A stretch of DNA of 64,000 nucleotides, taken from contig CAUBPS010000001.1 in assembly GCA_958437935.1 (NCBI GenBank), positions 124,001 to 188,000 on the forward strand. The letters are read 5' to 3'. Shown one piece after another: positions 15,956 to 24,299 of the stretch. The translations under genes were made by a program, and so were the position numbers. The stretch comes from an uncultured Collinsella sp. (GTDB lineage Bacteria > Actinomycetota > Coriobacteriia > Coriobacteriales > Coriobacteriaceae). Under the pieces are notes generated by a model that ran no database searches, was not told the DNA's origin, and saw nothing but the letters and a program-made list of their open reading frames with translations. Position 1 is the first letter of the stretch. Each line of letters starts with the position of its first letter.

Positions 15956-15961
15956 CGGGGA

Positions 15962-17428
15962 TTAGAGAGATTTGATACGAGTGCCGGCGGCGGTATCTTC
16001 AATCGTCAGGCCCAGGTCCTTGAGCTGGTCGCGGATGGCGTCGGCCAGATCCCAGTTCTTGGCGGCACGGGCCTCGGCGCGGGCCTCGAGAATCTTGGCA
16101 GCAGCCTCGTCCACGTCGTCGCCCGTGTAGGCGACCAGGCCGGCGGCAACGCCCAGCAGGCCCAGCGGCAGCTCGACCTTGGGCTCGGGAAGCTCGACGC
16201 CAAACGTATCGAGCAGCTCGACCAGCGTATCGGCGGCGGCCAGGGCAGCGGCCTTGTCGGCAGCATCGCCCGCCTGCTCCAGGTACTGGTTGCACTCGGT
16301 CACAAAGCCAAAGACAGCACCCATGGCACCGGCGGTGTTAAAGTCGTCATCCATGCACTCCTTAAAGGTGGTGCGGGTCTCGGCGGCCTTGGCGGCAAAC
16401 GCCTCGGCAGCCGCTTCGTCGGCATCGGCCGTCGCGTGGTTCGCGGCCCAACGCAGGTTCTCGACCGTACCGGCGATACGCGTGAGCGAGTTCTCGGCAC
16501 CCTCCAGGCGCTCCCAAGAAAAGTCGAGCGGCGAGCGATAGCTCGTCTGCAGTATCAGCAGGCGCAGGGCGGCAGCGGAGTGCTGCTCGAGGACCTCGGC
16601 CAGCGTAAAGAAGTTGCCGAGCGACTTGGACATCTTCTCGCCGTCTACCAGCAGCATGCCCGTGTGCATCCAGGTGTTGGAGAAGCCCTGGTGCCAGGCG
16701 CAGGTGGCCTGGGCGCACTCGTTCTCGTGATGCGGGAAGGCAAGGTCGGAGCCGCCGCCGTGGATGTCGATCGGAGTGCCCAGGTAGCGATGCACCATGG
16801 CGGCGCACTCGGTGTGCCAACCGGGACGGCCCTCGCCCCAGGGGCTCGGCCAGCTGGGCTCGCCGGGCTTGGCGGCCTTCCACAGGGCAAAGTCGAGCGG
16901 GTCGTTCTTGTCCTCGTTCTCCTCGATGCGCGCGCCAACCATAAGGTCGTCGATGTTGCGGCCCGAGACCTGACCATAGTTGGGATCGCTGCGCACGGCA
17001 AAGTACACGTCGCCGTTATCGGCTGCGTAAGCGTGGCCCTGCTCGATAAGCGTCTTGATCATGGCGATCATGGGGCCGATCTCCTTGGTGGCGCGGGGGC
17101 GCACATCGGGATCGAGCACGTTGGCGGCGCGCATGACGCCGATGAACTTGTCGGAGAACTCCGTCGCGACCTCGGCGGCCGTACGGCCCTGCTCGTTGGC
17201 GCGCTTGATGATCTTGTCGTCGACATCGGTGAGGTTCTGGGCGAACGTGACCTCGTAACCGCTCGCGATGAGCCAGCGGCGAATCACGTCAAAGCTGATG
17301 AACGTACGGGCGTTGCCGATGTGGATGTTGTCGTAGACCGTGGGGCCGCACACGTACATGCGGACCTTGCCGGACTCGATGGGCTGGAACTCTTCCTTTT
17401 TATGGGTAGCGCTGTTGTAGATACGCAT
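15962..17428 (-). CDS. cysS: Cysteinyl-tRNA synthetase
   Basis: A 488-residue class I synthetase that charges tRNA-Cys. It has the HIGH-type motif (NIHIGNART), zinc ligands including MYVCGPT and the HTECAAM/HHENECAQ region, and KMSKS. The C-terminal DALR-type anticodon domain ends GTRIKSL. It starts 3 nt after ispF, so the disA-ispD-ispF-cysS genes are probably co-transcribed, as in many Gram-positives. Confidence 0.97.
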   Translation of the reverse strand: MRIYNSATHKKEEFQPIESGKVRMYVCGPTVYDNIHIGNARTFISFDVIRRWLIASGYEVTFAQNLTDVDDKIIKRANEQGRTAAEVATEFSDKFIGVMRAANVLDPDVRPRATKEIGPMIAMIKTLIEQGHAYAADNGDVYFAVRSDPNYGQVSGRNIDDLMVGARIEENEDKNDPLDFALWKAAKPGEPSWPSPWGEGRPGWHTECAAMVHRYLGTPIDIHGGGSDLAFPHHENECAQATCAWHQGFSNTWMHTGMLLVDGEKMSKSLGNFFTLAEVLEQHSAAALRLLILQTSYRSPLDFSWERLEGAENSLTRIAGTVENLRWAANHATADADEAAAEAFAAKAAETRTTFKECMDDDFNTAGAMGAVFGFVTECNQYLEQAGDAADKAAALAAADTLVELLDTFGVELPEPKVELPLGLLGVAAGLVAYTGDDVDEAAAKILEARAEARAAKNWDLADAIRDQLKDLGLTIEDTAAGTRIKSL

Positions 17429-17431
17429 TCG

Positions 17432-17926
17432 TTACTCCTTAACGGTTTTCTGTAGCAGGCAGACGGCCCAGGCGCCGATTCCCTCGCCCTGGCCTTCCCA
17501 ACCGAGCTTTTCGGTCGTAGTGGCGGCGACGCCCACGTTTTCGACGTCAACGCCCAGGGCATGGGCAAGGTTGGCGCGCATGGCATCGCGATGCGGGGTG
17601 ATCTTAGGCTGCTGGCAGGCAATGGTGCAATCGGCATCGACAAACTCAAAGCCCAGCTCACGCGCATAGTCCATCACGCGGGCAAGCAGCACCATCGAAT
17701 CGGCACCCTCGTAGGCGGGATCGGTGTCGGGGAATAGCTTGCCGATGTCTCCCCCACGGCAGGCGCCCAGAATGGCGTCGGCCAAGGCGTGCGCGAGCAC
17801 ATCGGCATCCGAGTGGCCCAGCAGGCCGCGCTCGTAGGGAATGTCGACACCGCCGATGATACATCGACGCCCCTCCACCAGACGGTGAACGTCGTAGCCA
17901 TGGCCAATGCGCAGGTTACTGAACAT
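17432..17926 (-). CDS. ispF: 2-C-methyl-D-erythritol 2,4-cyclodiphosphate synthase
   Basis: A 164-residue IspF of the MEP isoprenoid pathway that cyclises CDP-ME-2-phosphate. Zinc-site motif GHGYDVHRL and the LLGHSDADVLAHALADA signature are intact, and the C-terminus has TTTEKLGWEGQGEGIGAWA. The ATG at 17926 overlaps the end of ispD by 11 nt. A 175-residue reading from 17959 is less likely. Confidence 0.95.
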   Translation of the reverse strand: MFSNLRIGHGYDVHRLVEGRRCIIGGVDIPYERGLLGHSDADVLAHALADAILGACRGGDIGKLFPDTDPAYEGADSMVLLARVMDYARELGFEFVDADCTIACQQPKITPHRDAMRANLAHALGVDVENVGVAATTTEKLGWEGQGEGIGAWAVCLLQKTVKE

Positions 17927-18644
17927 GGGGAAGGTCCTCTCCCTCGGCCATGCGGCCAAGCAGAATCGCGGTTACGGGACGCAGGTCCTCGGGCACCGTC
18001 ACCTTAAGGTTATCGCGTGGGCTCTGGACGCAGCGGACGCGCCCACCCATGCGCTCGACCAGCGACGAATCATCGGTACCGATAAAGCCCTCGGCAATGG
18101 CTGCAGCGTGGGCGCGCTTCATAGCATCGACGCTAAAGATCTGCGGCGTCTGCGCTGCCCAGTAGAGTTCACGCGGCGGCGTCTCGACGATATTATCGCC
18201 GTCAACGATCTTGAGCGTGTCGATCGCGGGCTGACCGCACACGACACCGTCGAGGGCACGGTCGCTCACGAGCACGTCGATAGCGTGGTCGATGGCCTCG
18301 GTCGTAATGAGCGGACGAGCGCCGTCGTGGATGGCGACATATTCGAAACCCGCCGGAACCGCATGCACGCCGGCACGGGTGGAATCCTGACGGGTATCGC
18401 CGGCATCGGCAAAGCTGATGGGCGTGTCATAGTCAAACGGGTCAATGGCCAGGCGGCGCATCTCGGCACGGCGCTCGGCAGGGCAAACCACGACGATATG
18501 GCCGACCTTATCGCTACGATCGAACGCGCGGATGGACCAGCTCATGAGCGGACGGCCCGCCACATTAACGAGCTGCTTGCCGCCGGGATTTCCAAAGCGC
18601 TGGCCGCTGCCGCCGGCAACGACCACGGCGCATACGGGCGCCAT
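17916..18644 (-). CDS. ispD: 2-C-methyl-D-erythritol 4-phosphate cytidylyltransferase
   Basis: A 242-residue IspD that transfers CMP to MEP. The nucleotidyltransferase motif AVVVAGGSGQRFG with KQLVNVAGRPLMSWS is N-terminal, followed by VAIHDGARPLIT and AAQTPQIFSVDAM. The start codon shares one base with the disA stop (TAATG) and the 3' end overlaps ispF. Confidence 0.95.
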   Translation of the reverse strand: MAPVCAVVVAGGSGQRFGNPGGKQLVNVAGRPLMSWSIRAFDRSDKVGHIVVVCPAERRAEMRRLAIDPFDYDTPISFADAGDTRQDSTRAGVHAVPAGFEYVAIHDGARPLITTEAIDHAIDVLVSDRALDGVVCGQPAIDTLKIVDGDNIVETPPRELYWAAQTPQIFSVDAMKRAHAAAIAEGFIGTDDSSLVERMGGRVRCVQSPRDNLKVTVPEDLRPVTAILLGRMAEGEDLPHVQ

Positions 18645-19711
18645 TATGCGTTCCCCTGTTTGGTGCCCTTCATGCGGTACAGCGAGTCCGCAAGAATGGC
18701 AGGGTTGTTGACGCCAAAGTCGCCCAAGCGCTCCGGATCCTCGCTGATGTCGTCCATGAGCTCCTGCAGCGAGCCGTACTCGTCGACGATCTTCTCGGCC
18801 ACGCCGTCGCGCACGACGGACACGCGCGAAAGCGTGCGCAGGCCCAGCGGCGTCATGACGGAGTCCTCGTCCAGGTCGTCGTAACCCAGAACTGCCGCCA
18901 CGTGCTGCGGGTCGGACAGGTCCTTAGGCGTCATGCGGCTCAGCTCGGCGCGGATCTTCTCGGCGTTTGCCTCGGAGGAATCGCTTGCGTAGTCGCGGAT
19001 CATCAAGTCGTATTCGGTATCCATGCTGGAGCCCGCGAGCTGCTCGAGCTGCATCTGCACGAGCTTGCCCTGGTTGCCCAGCTTGACAATGCAATCCTTA
19101 AGCTCGGTCTTTGCCTGCTGCATGATCTCGAAGCTCGAGAAAATACCGGTAATGTCGGCGAGCGTGACGTAGTCGTCGAGCTCGAGGGCCGTCAGGCGCA
19201 GCAGGGAGCGGTCGAGCGACTGACGGGTAGTCTGGAGCGTGGCGACGAGCTGGTTGACCGAGCTCATGATGGTGGTGACGGGCTGGATCTCGTAGCTCTT
19301 GCCGTGAACGTACACGTTAACGACGGCGCGACGAGCCGAAACCGAGATCACGATGGCGTCGGTGAGCACCGACATGCGAGCGGCAGTACGGTGACGCATG
19401 CCCGTCTCACTCGTGGCAAGCGAGGGATCGGGATTGAGGTGGAAGTTGGCGCGCAGGATCTGGGTGAGGTCGCCATCGATAACGATGGCACCGTCCATCT
19501 TGGAAAGCTCGAACAGGCGGTTCGAGGTAAACGAAATGTTGAGCGGGAAGCCGTCGTTACCGGCAGCGAGCACGTTTTCGGTGTCGCCGACGCAGATAAG
19601 GGCACCCAGGTGACCGGCAATGATCATGTCGAGGGCGGTGCGGATCGGCTGGCCAGGTGCCGTCAGGCGAATGGCCTGTTCCATACGCTTTTGCAGCTCG
19701 TTCTTATCCAA
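18644..19711 (-). CDS. disA: Diadenylate cyclase DisA (c-di-AMP synthase, DNA-integrity scanner)
   Basis: A 355-residue DisA. The N-terminal DAC domain shows KMDGAIVIDGD (DGA motif) and TGMRHRTAARMSVLTDA (RHR motif). A helical spine follows, then a C-terminal HhH DNA-binding region (LRTLSRVSVVRDGVAEKIVDEY). It makes the second messenger c-di-AMP and, in Bacillus, pauses at branched DNA. The start is TTG at 19711, with GGGAG 7 nt upstream; no in-frame ATG is near. Confidence 0.96.
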   Translation of the reverse strand: MDKNELQKRMEQAIRLTAPGQPIRTALDMIIAGHLGALICVGDTENVLAAGNDGFPLNISFTSNRLFELSKMDGAIVIDGDLTQILRANFHLNPDPSLATSETGMRHRTAARMSVLTDAIVISVSARRAVVNVYVHGKSYEIQPVTTIMSSVNQLVATLQTTRQSLDRSLLRLTALELDDYVTLADITGIFSSFEIMQQAKTELKDCIVKLGNQGKLVQMQLEQLAGSSMDTEYDLMIRDYASDSSEANAEKIRAELSRMTPKDLSDPQHVAAVLGYDDLDEDSVMTPLGLRTLSRVSVVRDGVAEKIVDEYGSLQELMDDISEDPERLGDFGVNNPAILADSLYRMKGTKQGNA

Positions 19712-19869
19712 GGCATCGCTCCCATCGTATACGCTCCATAAACGTCAATAAGTTTCTCACGGTTTGCCCCTGTGACGCCCGCAAAATCCGATGCTTACAG
19801 AATGAGCGAACACAGCTGAGAGCCCCAATCCAAATGAGCTGCTTATGTGGTAGCATCGGGATTCGCATA

Positions 19870-19965
19870 AATGAGGGAGTAGTCGCGTGACCGGGTTCGC
19901 CTCCGGTGGCGCGGCAAGTCAACATACTGGCCGATGCGGTCTGGCTTGCCTTAATGAACGAGACT
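19870..19965 (+). ncRNA. yybP-ykoY Mn2+ riboswitch aptamer
   Basis: Conserved yybP-ykoY elements appear in order: GAGGGAGTAG (19874-19883), a GC-rich helix (CCGGGTTCGCCTCCGG), GTCAACATACTGGC (19918-19931) and AATGAACGAGAC (19953-19964). It lies upstream of mntP, a classic target. Mn2+ binding should favour the antiterminated form. Confidence 0.88.
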
Positions 19966-20005
19966 CGTGGCTGTGCGCACAACGCGTACGCCACGGGTCT
20001 TTTTT
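19962..20005 (+). terminator. Expression-platform terminator of the Mn2+ riboswitch
   Basis: GACTCGTGGC pairs with GCCACGGGTC (one G-U) and is followed by TTTTTT. Its 5' arm overlaps the aptamer's last conserved segment, as required for a ligand-controlled switch. Confidence 0.85.
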
Positions 20006-20058
20006 GTTACTCCCCCAAGAGGTACACGCGGGCCCGCCCGCAGAAAGGGAGCCAGACT

Positions 20059-20643
20059 ATGGGACTCGCAGAGCTCGTATTGCTCGCTATCGGCCTTTCG
20101 ATGGACGCCTTTGCCGTATCCATCTGCAAGGGCCTTGGCATGAAGAAGATCAACCTTAAGGTCGCCGTAGTGCTCGGCCTGTTCTTTGGCGGCTTCCAGG
20201 CCGGCATGCCCGTAATCGGATGGGCGCTCGGCAGTCAATTCATGAGCATCATCGGACCCATCGACCATTGGATCGCCTTTATCCTTTTGGCCTTTATCGG
20301 CGGCAAAATGCTGTGGGAGGCCTTTACCGAAGACGAGGATGAGGACGAGAGCGACGGCAAGGATGCCGAAAAGATTGACCTGGGTGAGTACCTGATTCTG
20401 GCTATCGCCACCTCAATCGACGCCCTGGCCGTGGGCATCTCATTTGCTGCGCTCTCGGTTGACATCGTTCCCGCTGTATCGCTTATCGGAGTCACAACGT
20501 TTATCTTCTCCGTCGCCGGCGTAGCGATCGGCCACACCTTTGGCGAGCGCTACGAAAAACCCGCCACCATCGTGGGCGGCGTCGTGCTCATCCTCATCGG
20601 CCTCAAGATTTTGCTGGAGCACCTGGGGATTTTGGTGCTGTAA
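20059..20643 (+). CDS. mntP: Manganese efflux pump MntP
   Basis: A 194-residue, six-helix membrane exporter. Two DUF204 repeats carry the acidic motifs GLSMDAFAVSICKG and ATSIDALAVGISFA, containing the intramembrane Asp residues expected to bind Mn2+. An acidic cytoplasmic loop (EDEDEDESDGKDAEK) separates the halves. The ATG at 20059 follows AAGGGAG. Its leader is a Mn2+ riboswitch. Confidence 0.95.
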   Translation: MGLAELVLLAIGLSMDAFAVSICKGLGMKKINLKVAVVLGLFFGGFQAGMPVIGWALGSQFMSIIGPIDHWIAFILLAFIGGKMLWEAFTEDEDEDESDGKDAEKIDLGEYLILAIATSIDALAVGISFAALSVDIVPAVSLIGVTTFIFSVAGVAIGHTFGERYEKPATIVGGVVLILIGLKILLEHLGILVL

Positions 20644-20672
20644 AACACCCTTCAAAACTAAACGTCCGTATG

Positions 20673-20705
20673 AGGCCTCATGCAGACTTTTGCATGAGGC
20701 CTTTT
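20673..20705 (+). terminator. Terminator of mntP overlapping the first hipBA operator copy
   Basis: AGGCCTCATGCA pairs perfectly with TGCATGAGGCCT around 6 nt, followed by TTTT. The loop side contains the TGCAGACTTTTGCAT repeat, so terminator and operator share sequence. Confidence 0.85.
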
Positions 20706-20748
20706 CATGCAGACTTTTGCATGTCATACTAGGATGCAAAAGTCTGCA
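20681..20748 (+). promoter_or_regulatory. hipBA operator: three copies of TGCAGACTTTTGCAT
   Basis: Two direct copies (20681-20695, 20708-20722) and one inverted copy (20734-20748) are identical over 15 bp. The middle copy fills the 17-nt spacer between a possible -35 TTTTCA (20702-20707) and -10 CATACT (20725-20730). Repeated operators are typical of HipB autoregulation. Confidence 0.8.
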
Positions 20749-20763
20749 CGTTAGGAGATTGCC

Positions 20764-21195
20764 ATGGATACCCTTCCCATCACCACGCCGCGCCAAGCCG
20801 GCATCTACGTGCGTCAGGCGCGCGAGGCGCAGGGGATCACCCGTGCCGCCCTCGCTAAAAAAGCCGGTGTTTCGGAACGCCTGCTCGCATCGCTCGAGCT
20901 AGGAGACGCCACCGGCATTCGACTCGACAAGTTGCTGACCGTCTTTAACGCACTCGGCATTGGTCTCTTCGCGCAAAGCGATAACGACTCCATCGCATCG
21001 CCCTCCGAACATCCGACGACGATAGTGAACCTCCCTATCGCGAACTCGAATACCCTGCCAAAGCCAAGCGCAGGCAGACGACCCACTCGACAAGGAACGC
21101 CATCTTCCTATGGTGCCTTGCTGGCCCAAATCGCAGCCGAGCAAGGCCTTTCCGGCACTTCAAACCTCTCCTTTGGCTGCAAGGTTGTGAAATAA
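20764..21195 (+). CDS. hipB: HipB-like XRE-family antitoxin/repressor
   Basis: 143 residues. An N-terminal XRE-type HTH (GIYVRQAREAQGITRAALAKK, AGVSERLLASLELGDA, LDKLLTVFNALGIGLF) should bind the TGCAGACTTTTGCAT copies upstream. A ~70-residue C-terminal extension, longer than in E. coli HipB (88 residues), ends SNLSFGCKVVK. TAGGAG precedes the ATG. The stop is directly followed by the hipA start (TAAATG), implying coupling. Confidence 0.88.
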   Translation: MDTLPITTPRQAGIYVRQAREAQGITRAALAKKAGVSERLLASLELGDATGIRLDKLLTVFNALGIGLFAQSDNDSIASPSEHPTTIVNLPIANSNTLPKPSAGRRPTRQGTPSSYGALLAQIAAEQGLSGTSNLSFGCKVVK

Positions 21196-22500
21196 ATGGC
21201 AGAGATGGAGCTCGCGACCCTCATTTGTGGCGAAATCGCCGGCACTCTCCGCCAAGACGAGCATGGACTCTGCAGCTTTGCATACGCCCCAACCTATCGC
21301 GGAGCACCGTTATCGCTAACAATGCCGCTTTCCAATCGCACGTATGGCCATAGCATCGTCCGCCCGTTCCTATTTGGCCTTTTGCCCGACAGTCAAGAGC
21401 AGCGTCGCGCTATTGCCACCGAGCATGATGTTGCATCCAACAACCCCGTCGCCCTCTTGTGCCATATCGGTCTAGACTGCGCGGGGGCCGTTCAGTTTTG
21501 TCGAGCCGATCAATTAGACGCCGCCCGCGGCAGGGTCTCGGCATACCGCCCGCTTACCAATTCTCAAATCGCTCACAAGCTCAAAGCAATTCGCGATGAC
21601 GAAAGAGAGACATGGATGGGCTCCAACGAAAGCTGGTCCCTGGGCGGCAATCAAGGCAAATTTGCACTAGCTTGGCATGATGGCCAATGGTGCGAATGTC
21701 TAGGGTCATCCCCCACTACCCATATCTTCAAAAATGGTGTCGTTGGGTTCAAACATCAGGCCTTAAACGAATTCGTCTGCATGAAAACGGCTCGGCGTGT
21801 TGGCATTCCAACTGCCAACGTCTCCTATTACACATTTGAAGACGAAGCCGCGCTCGTCGTTGAACGGTACGACAGAATGGTCAATAGCAGCGGAAATATC
21901 GAAAGGCTGCATCAGGAGGACTTTTGCCAGGCGCTCGGTGTATTGCCAATCCAGAAATACACCGCCGACGGAGGACCAACTACACGAGACATCCAAGAAC
22001 GACTGATTAACACAGTCCCCCACCACATGAATCTTGTGCTTTTTACCTATATGTTGTTCTATAACGCCATTATCGGAGCGCCTGACGCACACGCTAAAAA
22101 CTACTCGCTCATCCTTGGCAAAGGCACAAACGCGGCGCTCGCACCCATGTACGATGTCGCATCGGGGCTGGCATACGAGCGCATGCGCCGCCGGGCGCGC
22201 CTTGCCATGAGCGTTGGCGGCGAAAATCGTGTGGGGCGCATCGGTCCAGGCGCTATCCGCCGATACCACGGTATGGGCGACCCCGCGCTGGAGGCGGCAC
22301 TCACCGATGCCGGGCTATCCGAGAAGTTTTGCTTTGCGACCATGATGGACCTCGCCTACGAGGTGCCCATTTGCATGGAAGAGGTCATGGACGAATACGC
22401 CGACCTGCCCGGCATGGCGGACCTGCGCGAGCATATGCTCGGCCCCGTCCGCGAAAACTGCCAGCGCACCCTCGACCTCATCAAGGCAGAAATGGACTAG
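21196..22500 (+). CDS. hipA: HipA-family serine/threonine kinase toxin
   Basis: A 434-residue HipA, a kinase that in E. coli phosphorylates glutamyl-tRNA synthetase and causes persistence. An N-terminal couple_hipA-like domain (residues ~10-110) precedes the glycine-rich loop ESWSLGGNQGKFAL and the kinase core: HIFKNG, catalytic loop GAPDAHAKNYSLIL and metal motif PMYDVASGLAY. All key residues are present, so it should be active. It pairs with hipB immediately upstream. A bidirectional terminator follows. Confidence 0.92.
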   Translation: MAEMELATLICGEIAGTLRQDEHGLCSFAYAPTYRGAPLSLTMPLSNRTYGHSIVRPFLFGLLPDSQEQRRAIATEHDVASNNPVALLCHIGLDCAGAVQFCRADQLDAARGRVSAYRPLTNSQIAHKLKAIRDDERETWMGSNESWSLGGNQGKFALAWHDGQWCECLGSSPTTHIFKNGVVGFKHQALNEFVCMKTARRVGIPTANVSYYTFEDEAALVVERYDRMVNSSGNIERLHQEDFCQALGVLPIQKYTADGGPTTRDIQERLINTVPHHMNLVLFTYMLFYNAIIGAPDAHAKNYSLILGKGTNAALAPMYDVASGLAYERMRRRARLAMSVGGENRVGRIGPGAIRRYHGMGDPALEAALTDAGLSEKFCFATMMDLAYEVPICMEEVMDEYADLPGMADLREHMLGPVRENCQRTLDLIKAEMD

Positions 22501-22531
22501 GTGGCCTTAATTTCGCAATTATCAAACAAAA

Positions 22532-22572
22532 GAGAGGGGACACCCGTCGCAAAAGACCGGGTGCCCCCTCTC
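22532..22572. terminator. Bidirectional terminator between hipA and the dipeptidase gene
   Basis: GAGAGGGGACACCCG pairs with CGGGTGCCCCCTCTC (one mismatch) around TCGCAAAAGAC. It serves convergent genes hipA (plus) and the M20 dipeptidase (minus). Confidence 0.8.
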
Positions 22573-22627
22573 ATAATGTCATTTGCAATCCGCTAGCACG
22601 TGGCTCGGACTGCTGCTAGCGCAACCT

Positions 22628-24085
22628 TTACGCAGCGAGGCGCTTGAGGACGTCGATGAGCAGCTCGTAGAAGCGCTCGGCAGAAGCGAGCTCCATGCTC
22701 TCGTCCGGGGTATGGACATCGGAGAGCGTCGGGCCCACGGCGATGGCGTCCAGGCCGTGCAGAGCCTCGGCAAACAGGCCGCACTCAAGGCCGGCGTGAA
22801 TGGACTCGATGCGCAGCTCGGAGCCAAAGAGCTCTCGATAGCTCTCGACAAAGACTTCGCGGACCGGCGAATGCTCGGCATAGCTCCAGCCGGGATACTC
22901 GAACTCAAACTTGGCGTCGAAGCCCAGGACATCGGCAAGCGTCTGCAGGCGGTCCTTGAACTCGTTCTGCAGCGAGGTGATCGAGGAGCGCGGGGACAGC
23001 ATAATCTTGACCTCGTCATCGGAGGTGGCGACCACGCCGATGTTGGAGGAAACCTCGACGGAGCCGTCGGTGGCGACGTTGCGGCGAATCACGCCGTTAG
23101 GGGCAAGACGCAGGGCGCGGATGAGGGCAAGCGCGGACTTCTCGTCCATGGCCTCGACCTCGGCGTCGTCGGCAATCTCGACGGTGCAGGTAAAGCCGGG
23201 GTCGAAGACCTCGAGCTCGGCAGTGACGTCGGCGATGATGCCCTTTGCGATCTGGGCCGCGGCCTCGGCGGCAGCGTGATCGGCATAGACCAGAACGGCC
23301 TTGCACTCACGGTTGATGGCGTTGTCCTTGGTGCCGCCGTTGAAGCTGACGATGGCGGGCTCGCCGGCGACCATCAGGCGGTCGATGATGCGGGCCATGA
23401 TGAGGTTTCCGTTGCCGCGCTCCAGGTTGATATCACTGCCGGAGTGGCCGCCCAACAGACCGGAAATGTCGAGCGTGAGGGTGCTACCGGTCTTGTGCTC
23501 GCGCACGATGGGGCAGGTGTAGGTAACGACGACGCCGCCGGCGCAGCTGACGGTGGCAACGCCCTCCTCCTCGGAGTCGAGGTTGATCATGGTGCGGGCG
23601 CTGATCTGGGACTTGTCGAGCGTCTCGGCGCCAACCAGGCCGGTCTCCTCGTCGGTGGTGAACACGCACTCGAGGGCCGGATGGGCAATCGAATCGTCGT
23701 TGAGCACAGTAAGCATAAGCGCGACGGCGATACCATTGTCGGCGCCCAGGGTGGTGCCGTTGGCGGTAAGGACGCCGTCCTTGACGACCAGGTCGATACC
23801 ATCGGTCGTAAAGTCGTGCTCAACGGAGCCCAACTTGTCGCACACCATATCGATGTGGCCCTGCAGCATCACGGTCGGGGCATTCTCGGCGCCGGCAGAT
23901 GCGGGCTTGCGAATGATGACGTTGTAGACCTCGTCCTGATACACATCGAGACCGCGCTCCTTGGCAAACGCGACCAGGAAATCGCTGATGCCCTTCTCGT
24001 TGCCAGACCCACGGGGGATCGCGCTGACCTCCTCAAAGAAATGGAACAGCTGGGCGGGCTCGTAGCCGGTAATCTTGTAGTCCAT
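22628..24085 (-). CDS. pepD: Aminoacyl-histidine dipeptidase-like peptidase (M20C, PepD family)
   Basis: A 485-residue cytosolic dinuclear zinc dipeptidase with broad specificity for Xaa-His and similar dipeptides. Zinc and catalytic motifs are MLQGHIDMVCDK (His, Asp), TTLGADNGIAVA (bridging Asp), FTTDEETGLVGAE (catalytic Glu) and HAGLECGLFAE. An inserted lid domain contains GGHSGSDINLERGN. The start at 24085 (MDYKITGYEP) follows AAGGAGG; the 35-residue upstream extension is rejected. Confidence 0.92.
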   Translation of the reverse strand: MDYKITGYEPAQLFHFFEEVSAIPRGSGNEKGISDFLVAFAKERGLDVYQDEVYNVIIRKPASAGAENAPTVMLQGHIDMVCDKLGSVEHDFTTDGIDLVVKDGVLTANGTTLGADNGIAVALMLTVLNDDSIAHPALECVFTTDEETGLVGAETLDKSQISARTMINLDSEEEGVATVSCAGGVVVTYTCPIVREHKTGSTLTLDISGLLGGHSGSDINLERGNGNLIMARIIDRLMVAGEPAIVSFNGGTKDNAINRECKAVLVYADHAAAEAAAQIAKGIIADVTAELEVFDPGFTCTVEIADDAEVEAMDEKSALALIRALRLAPNGVIRRNVATDGSVEVSSNIGVVATSDDEVKIMLSPRSSITSLQNEFKDRLQTLADVLGFDAKFEFEYPGWSYAEHSPVREVFVESYRELFGSELRIESIHAGLECGLFAEALHGLDAIAVGPTLSDVHTPDESMELASAERFYELLIDVLKRLAA

Positions 24086-24242
24086 GGTGCCTCCTTGGCG
24101 CAACTGGTTAGACAGTAAGACATGCGACTTGTATATTCCCAGACTTTGCGTGCATAAACCAGTCGAAAACGCCGAGCGCCCTCGCATCATCGGCTAACGG
24201 TGGACCGTATAGCGTAACGGTCACAACTTCCGCAGCTCTACA

Positions 24243-24274
24243 AATCGAGGCGCCCTTTCCGGAGCGCCTCGATT
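24243..24274 (-). terminator. Terminator of clpC
   Basis: AATCGAGGCGC pairs perfectly with GCGCCTCGATT around a 10-nt loop, 25 nt after the clpC stop. Confidence 0.85.
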
Positions 24275-24299
24275 GCGCGTATCAAATTGTCGCCACGCC

